Source: Dethiosulfatibacter sp. (GTDB lineage Bacteria > Bacillota_A > Clostridia > Tissierellales > Dethiosulfatibacteraceae). From it: a stretch of DNA of 11,405 nt. The stretch is taken from NCBI GenBank assembly GCA_019084435.1, contig JAHRFV010000070.1, forward strand, positions 1-11,405, written 5' to 3'. Position numbers and translations under genes: made by a program. This document shows, piece by piece, positions 7,229 through 11,405 of the stretch; the stretch's first letter is position 1; every line of letters begins with the position of its first letter. Below the pieces are notes generated by a model. The model worked only from the letters and a program-made list of their open reading frames with translations, was not told the DNA's origin and searched no databases.

Positions 7229-7489
7229 ATGGATGAATATGGTCAAAAATATGAGCAAACTGTTAACCCGGAGCCAGTGAGTATGAATGAGTGGCTAATC
7301 ACATTAATTATATTAATGATTCCAATTGTTAATCTAATTATGCCTTTTGTTTGGGCTTTTGGTGGTGGTTCCAATCCGAGCAAGAGTAATTTCTTTAAAG
7401 CGCAAATTATTGTTGTATTAGTAGGTATTGTACTTTGGTTTCTCTTTGTGGGGTCAATGGTAAGACAAATGATGTATACTTATTATTAA
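7229..7489 (+). CDS. Small two-helix membrane protein, unknown function
   Basis: An 86-residue protein with a polar N-terminus (1-21), a first membrane helix starting at W22 (about 22-43), a conserved-looking turn WAFGGGSNPSKSNFFKAQ, and a second helix (about 58-79). I recall similar small Firmicute proteins with the pattern NEWLITLIILMIP-VN-IM-F-WAF---NPSK-NF--A, none with a known function. I chose ATG 7229 because GGAGG (7216-7220) lies eight bases before it. The longer frame from ATG 7124 would start inside the large RNA hairpin without a ribosome binding site. Expression probably depends on readthrough of the terminator just upstream. Confidence 0.75.
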   Translation: MDEYGQKYEQTVNPEPVSMNEWLITLIILMIPIVNLIMPFVWAFGGGSNPSKSNFFKAQIIVVLVGIVLWFLFVGSMVRQMMYTYY

Positions 7490-7492
7490 AAG

Positions 7493-7527
7493 AAAGAGAC
7501 AGCAGAATAAATCCGCTGTCTCTTTTT
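7493..7527 (+). terminator. Bidirectional terminator between convergent genes
   Basis: AAAGAGACAGC (7493-7503) and GCTGTCTCTTT (7515-7525) form an 11-bp stem with an 11-base loop and run into a T tract (7523-7527). On the - strand the stem is followed by TCTTTT, so it can also end the convergent surface-protein gene that stops at 7551. Confidence 0.85.
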
Positions 7528-7550
7528 ATATTTCTCAGCCTATTTCGGTT

Positions 7551-10500
7551 TTAGTTTGTGCCATCCAAATTGATTAACAGATTGAAAATCACTTTAATTG
7601 CCTCAGCTCTGGTTAGATTATTCTTGGGTTTGAAGGTCCCGTCTGGATAACCATCCAATAAGCCCCTACTGACTGCTGATAGTATAGCTGATTTGCTCCA
7701 TGTTGACGCTTCATCCATATCACTTAGAGATGTGTCTTCAGACGCTTCATCTAGCACAAGGGCTCTGGCTATCATGACCGCCATTTGCTCTCGGGTAATG
7801 AAATCTTCAGGACCAAAGGCATTTTCGCTATAGCCTTTGATAATACTGTGATATACGGCTGTTGAGATATTGCCAGTAGACCATCGGTCCAAGGTATCTT
7901 CGAAATATAAGCCGGTCTTGGATTCTAATCCCAATGCCCTAACGAGTATTGACGCAAATTCTTCTCTGGTGATTTTGTTTTCAGGTCTGAATGTCCTATC
8001 TGGATAGCCATTGATTATATTCCTCGATACGACTTCTTTAATGTAATCTCCTGACCAGTGGTCTTTAGCATCTTCAAAAATGTTCTCAGTTTCTATTTTC
8101 TCTATTGATAAATCGTAAACTCGGCTTCTGTAGTAATTTCTGTTGTCCATCATCTCAACTTTGACTGAGAAATTGCCCGATTCATCTGAGATACCGGAAA
8201 TAATGCCTTCTGCACTCATTGATAGTCCAACAGGAAGACCTTCGGCAGACCAGTTATATGGGACTACTCCGCCAACTGCTTTCATTTCAAACTCGTATTC
8301 TTCACCCTCGATTCCATCTGGAAGTGATGTAGTTTCTATTCCAAGCTCTGGTATGGATGGTCTTGGTGATGGGGATGGTTCTTCTGGTGCTGATGTAAAA
8401 ATATTGCCATGAACAGGATATCCCTCATTAGTTTTTGCTTGTATTTTCCATTCGTAGTAATCTGTTTGAGGAGATGGAAGATTACTATTCAATTGGGAAA
8501 CAAAACTATCACTTTTCATAGTTGCAGAAGGGATTGAAAGACAGTTTTCGCTGCTTCCATGGACTGATGGGGTGTACCCATTATGTTCAACTGCAATTAT
8601 ATCTGCATCTTGATTCCAATAGCTCTTGACAAAGTTGATTCCTTCGATGGTACGGCCGTAAAAACCGCCTATATATCCCCAAGCGCTACCTGATACATCG
8701 CCTGTGGCATAACAGTTTTCTATAACACTTGAACCACTCCAGTTAACCGCATATCCCACAAATCCACCAGCGTGAGGGTATGCCCCAGCGATAACGTCAC
8801 CAGTTGCATAGCTGTTGACTATATTGCCGCCGTCATTATAAGCGACAAATCCTCCTATGTCAGACCCGTTACTTGTTACATTGACATTGCTGTATGAATT
8901 ATAAATATTACCTGCATTTCGACCGACTAGGCCTCCTGGACTGGGATAAGAATTGATGGTCCCTGCAGATCCACAATGATTGATTTCTCCTCCATTATTA
9001 TATCCTGCCAATGTACCAGTTCCCATTGTAGTAGTAGAATATATTGTTGAGTCAAAGATTCTTAAATTCTCTAATGCTGAATCAGAACCAATGACTCCAA
9101 ATAAACCTGAAGCATAATATGAGGTATTTATAACAGTTGAACTTCCTATTTTTAAACCAACTATAATCCTGTTATTTCCATCGAAAGAACCATTGAAATA
9201 ATTAGTTACATAAGCTCCGATAGGAACCCACTCTTTCCCAGATAAATCCACATCGTTTACAAGTTTAAAATACTTACCTGAATAAAGATTGCCGGTATTT
9301 ACATTATAAGCAAGTTGGGCCAGATGATTAGCAGTTGAGATTTCATAAGCTGTTTCTTCTGATGAACCATCTCCTCCATCGAATGGATATTGGTCTGTAG
9401 ACTCGATTTCTATGCCCCAGACTTTAGGGTAGGATACCCAGACAACACTGTGCCCATCTGTGTAGGTATAATAACCTGCTTTTGTTGTGGGTGTGACATA
9501 ATCGTCTTTGCGGTAGGTTTTGATGTCAGCATTTCTGTCCAACTGAATAAAGGTTTCAGCAATAATTTCACCGTCGATTGTCACAGAAGGTTTATCATCG
9601 ACATTATGCCAAGCCCAAACGCCAGTACCATTTTCTGATATTACATTGCCATTTATAATAGCAGTACCATTAAAAGTTGTGTAAACTCCTTTACCACCTG
9701 TACCGCTTGAATTGACATCACCATGAACTGTTACTGAGCCACCTGAACTGGAAAAGACACCATTTGAATAATCACCATAACTAATGGCACTTCCAGATAC
9801 ATTGACAAGGCTGCCTGTTCCATGGGCATGAGCGCCATATCCATAATTGGCTGAGGAAGATATCGCGTCTCCTCCTATGAAGATATGTGACCCTCCAAAT
9901 GCTTTTGCACCATCAACTATAGAAGTAGTATTTCCGTGTACCGTTATTTTAGAATTAAAAGTTGCAAGGGCAGCTGTATACCGACTCTCAACATCACCAA
10001 AGACTTCTATTTCTGAATCATAATCGGCAACTACCCCCTGGCTATTTGCAGATGTGGCCTTACCATAAACAGTGATTTTGGAATTAATTCCTTCTGTTTG
10101 GGCGCCTCTACAGTGTGTCCCATTGGGTGTATCAGCTGTAGAGTTTCCTAAAACATTTATTATGCCGCCAGTGACAGCATATGCTCCATGAGACTTGTAA
10201 CTTTGGTCACCTGTAAGCAATATGTTTGTGACTGTAGCTTTACCACCATCATGAGTATAAACAGCACCTTTAGTGACAAAATTAGTTCCTTTGACATCAA
10301 CTCCAATAGCATTAAACTCACCTTCTCCTGTTAAGCCAATCTCTCCTCCAGCTCCTACTTCAACTGTCACATCACCGGTGTTTGTCGCATTAAGAGTCAA
10401 TCCATTTAAATCGAAGGTTATTGTCTTGTTAGTTATAGCGATCTTACCTGTATGATCAATATGCCTTAGTAAAACAATCGTGTCACCATCAACGGAAGCT

Positions 10501-10649
10501 GTTAAAGCATCTGCGAATAATTCATACTCTGTTTCTCCGATTTTGCATTCTGGCACTCCAGGTACCCCAAATGCCTCTAGATTAATTCCTCCAAACATTG
10601 AAAAAACCATAATGACTGCTAATACCCAACTATAAATCCTCTTATGCAT
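7551..10649 (-). CDS. Secreted SLH surface protein with beta-helix and GLUG repeats
   Basis: A 1032-residue exported cell-surface protein. A signal peptide (about 1-26: KR, then a hydrophobic core VLAVIMVFSMFGG) leads to a GDTI-LL/DLNG opening typical of parallel beta-helix proteins. About nine degenerate rungs of 21-27 residues follow (160-365, core V-V-G-- S). Residues 411-500 have the common FDGGDGSSEETAYEIST and DLSGKEWVPIG module that precedes GLUG repeats, seen at about 510-690 (GGLVGRNAGNIYNSYS, GGFVAYNDGGNIVNSYATG and others). A proline-rich linker (752-768), an Ig-like He_PIG domain (768-850) and three SLH domains (857-905, 915-965, 978-1027) complete it. SLH domains bind the secondary cell-wall polymer, so it is probably cell-wall anchored. 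Its role may be adhesion or carbohydrate binding; no catalytic residues are evident. AGGAGG (10658-10663) lies eight bases before the ATG. Confidence 0.9.
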   Translation of the reverse strand: MHKRIYSWVLAVIMVFSMFGGINLEAFGVPGVPECKIGETEYELFADALTASVDGDTIVLLRHIDHTGKIAITNKTITFDLNGLTLNATNTGDVTVEVGAGGEIGLTGEGEFNAIGVDVKGTNFVTKGAVYTHDGGKATVTNILLTGDQSYKSHGAYAVTGGIINVLGNSTADTPNGTHCRGAQTEGINSKITVYGKATSANSQGVVADYDSEIEVFGDVESRYTAALATFNSKITVHGNTTSIVDGAKAFGGSHIFIGGDAISSSANYGYGAHAHGTGSLVNVSGSAISYGDYSNGVFSSSGGSVTVHGDVNSSGTGGKGVYTTFNGTAIINGNVISENGTGVWAWHNVDDKPSVTIDGEIIAETFIQLDRNADIKTYRKDDYVTPTTKAGYYTYTDGHSVVWVSYPKVWGIEIESTDQYPFDGGDGSSEETAYEISTANHLAQLAYNVNTGNLYSGKYFKLVNDVDLSGKEWVPIGAYVTNYFNGSFDGNNRIIVGLKIGSSTVINTSYYASGLFGVIGSDSALENLRIFDSTIYSTTTMGTGTLAGYNNGGEINHCGSAGTINSYPSPGGLVGRNAGNIYNSYSNVNVTSNGSDIGGFVAYNDGGNIVNSYATGDVIAGAYPHAGGFVGYAVNWSGSSVIENCYATGDVSGSAWGYIGGFYGRTIEGINFVKSYWNQDADIIAVEHNGYTPSVHGSSENCLSIPSATMKSDSFVSQLNSNLPSPQTDYYEWKIQAKTNEGYPVHGNIFTSAPEEPSPSPRPSIPELGIETTSLPDGIEGEEYEFEMKAVGGVVPYNWSAEGLPVGLSMSAEGIISGISDESGNFSVKVEMMDNRNYYRSRVYDLSIEKIETENIFEDAKDHWSGDYIKEVVSRNIINGYPDRTFRPENKITREEFASILVRALGLESKTGLYFEDTLDRWSTGNISTAVYHSIIKGYSENAFGPEDFITREQMAVMIARALVLDEASEDTSLSDMDEASTWSKSAILSAVSRGLLDGYPDGTFKPKNNLTRAEAIKVIFNLLINLDGTN

Positions 10650-10726
10650 TCCTTTATCCTCCTCACATATCGTTTTATTATTTTTCTATTAATAAGATAG
10701 TTCATTTATTAATTGTACAACAAAAA

Positions 10727-10740
10727 AACTTCTAGAAGTT
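10727..10740. promoter_or_regulatory. 14-bp perfect palindrome, possible operator
   Basis: AACTTCTAGAAGTT is its own reverse complement. It lies in the divergent region, 78 bases from the surface-protein start codon. On the - strand it is followed by seven T, so a weak terminator is an alternative. No regulator can be assigned. Confidence 0.35.
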
Positions 10741-10752
10741 ACATATCAAGTA

Positions 10753-10790
10753 TTTGTCAATGACATTTAATTGGCATGTTTCGTGACAAA
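10753..10790. promoter_or_regulatory. Clustered TGTCA/TGACA inverted repeats, possible operator
   Basis: TGTCA-A-TGACA (10755-10765) is a palindrome with a one-base centre. TTTGTCA (10753-10759) is also repeated in inverted form as TGACAAA (10784-10790). On the - strand it includes a perfect TTGACA (10760-10755), but no good -10 follows at the right distance. The cluster sits between two divergent genes, where an operator could serve both. I saw no convincing promoter for the surface-protein gene. Confidence 0.3.
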
Positions 10791-10856
10791 ACAGTAATTT
10801 CACATTATCATATATTTTATAAGAATAATCAATCGTATTATTTATGCCATGTTTCA

Positions 10857-10885
10857 TTGTAATAAAACGGCAGACATGATAAAAT
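10857..10885 (+). promoter_or_regulatory. Predicted promoter of the ATPase operon
   Basis: TTGTAA (10857-10862) and TAAAAT (10880-10885) are 17 bases apart, with an extended TGA (10877-10879). Transcription would start near 10892, leaving a leader of about 25 bases before the ATG at 10917. Confidence 0.6.
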
Positions 10886-10916
10886 ATAAAGAAGCATGAA
10901 ATCTGAGGAGAAATAC

Positions 10917-11405
10917 ATGGGTGTTCAAAATATCGGAGTAATAAAATCAATAAGAGGAAGCGTTATAGAGGTTGTTTTTGAGGATAAAATTCCGGGCATC
11001 AATAACAAGCTTATTTCTGGAGAAAATCAGGAGATTATTATGGAGGTCAGCGCCTATGTCAATGACACGACTATCAAGGCAATCGCCCTTACATTTACTT
11101 CGGGACTTTCCAGAGGTGATAAGGTTATTGATACGGGTGAACATATTAAAGTCCCTGTTGGGAAAGTGGTACTTGGCAAGATGTTTGATGTTTTTGGGAA
11201 TCGATTGGACAGCGATGAGCCACTAGATAAAGATGTTATCTATAAATCAATACATCAAACTCCAGTTCCTTTTTCCGAGAGGGTGCCTTCTGATGAGATA
11301 TTTCTTACGGGTATAAAAATGATAGATTTGCTCACACCGCTAGCTAAAGGTGGAAAAGCCGGCTTATTTGGTGGTGCTGGCGTAGGAAAAACGGTGCTCA
11401 TTACC
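10917..11405 (+). CDS. atpD: F-type ATPase beta subunit, probably N-ATPase (partial)
   Basis: The first 163 codons of a catalytic beta subunit, cut by the window end. Visible are the N-terminal beta-barrel, the segment GLSRGDKVIDTG, the conserved VPVGKVVLGK, TGIKMIDLLTPLAKGGKAGLF and the P-loop GGAGVGKT (152-159), which binds ATP. The sequence differs from housekeeping beta subunits, and HQTPVPFSERVPSDEIFLTGIK and GGKAGLF recall the Na+-translocating N-ATPase group. Such operons begin with atpD, whereas housekeeping ones have atpA and atpG before it. Here it follows its own promoter and a divergent unrelated gene, which fits. GAGGAG (10905-10910) lies six bases before the ATG. The ATPase identity is certain; the N-type assignment is inference. 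Confidence 0.9.
   Translation, partial: MGVQNIGVIKSIRGSVIEVVFEDKIPGINNKLISGENQEIIMEVSAYVNDTTIKAIALTFTSGLSRGDKVIDTGEHIKVPVGKVVLGKMFDVFGNRLDSDEPLDKDVIYKSIHQTPVPFSERVPSDEIFLTGIKMIDLLTPLAKGGKAGLFGGAGVGKTVLIT

Noticed and set aside
9600..10200. CRISPR-like or tandem DNA repeat in the surface gene
   Set aside because: The periodicity is at protein level only; the DNA units are not near-identical and there are no spacers.
8143..10455. Several short + strand frames within the surface-protein gene
   Set aside because: They are antisense shadows of a repetitive coding sequence, with no ribosome binding sites or recognisable products.
10732..11144. Short - strand frames over the intergenic region and the atpD start
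   Set aside because: They overlap clear atpD coding sequence or AT-rich intergenic DNA and look like no known protein.

Overview
The window looks like a low-GC Firmicute, probably a clostridium. It has strong AGGAGG-type ribosome binding sites, sigma-A-type promoters, an SLH-anchored surface protein and a remnant of a clostridial-type soluble chemotaxis receptor. The genus cannot be read from the sequence.

Positions 1 to about 6940 are a surface-polysaccharide or glycoconjugate locus, all on the + strand. In order it holds a Wzz-type chain-length regulator (234-1271), a large GT4-type glycosyltransferase with an unrecognised helical N-terminal domain (1581-3617), a GT1/MGT-type glycosyltransferase (3623-4924), and the first two enzymes of dTDP-sugar synthesis, rmlB (5061-6056) and rmlA (6068-6937). 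RmlA makes dTDP-glucose and RmlB converts it to dTDP-4-keto-6-deoxyglucose. The genes that finish the sugar (rmlC/rmlD or others), the polymerase, the flippase and the initiating transferase are not in view. I see separate promoters before wzz, before the GT4 gene and before rmlB, so there are probably three transcription units. The locus carries scars: a 24-base near-copy of the rmlA 3' end at 140-163, a decayed chemotaxis-receptor fragment (1272-1548, - strand), and a hairpin repeat (4925-4959) of a type I recall as dispersed in clostridial genomes.

Positions 7004-7527 form a compact unit that is the best candidate for something undescribed. A good promoter starts transcription exactly where a strongly structured RNA begins (about 7039-7197). 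This RNA has a two-part hairpin, a 16-bp-arm hairpin and an intrinsic terminator whose 5' arm is duplicated upstream. It is followed by an 86-residue two-helix membrane protein gene and a bidirectional terminator. The RNA could be an attenuating leader, a free small RNA, or a relic of an IS200/IS605-type end with an omega-RNA-like fold.

Positions 7551-10649 (- strand) encode a 1032-residue secreted protein: beta-helix-like repeats, GLUG-type repeats, an Ig-like domain and three SLH domains. Such proteins usually bind the secondary cell-wall polymer, so it and the polysaccharide genes may both concern the cell envelope.

A divergent intergenic region with several palindromes leads to the start of an F-type ATPase beta subunit (10917 to the window end). 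It is the first gene after its own promoter and divergent from its neighbour. That arrangement and its sequence suggest the Na+-type N-ATPase operon rather than the housekeeping atp operon.
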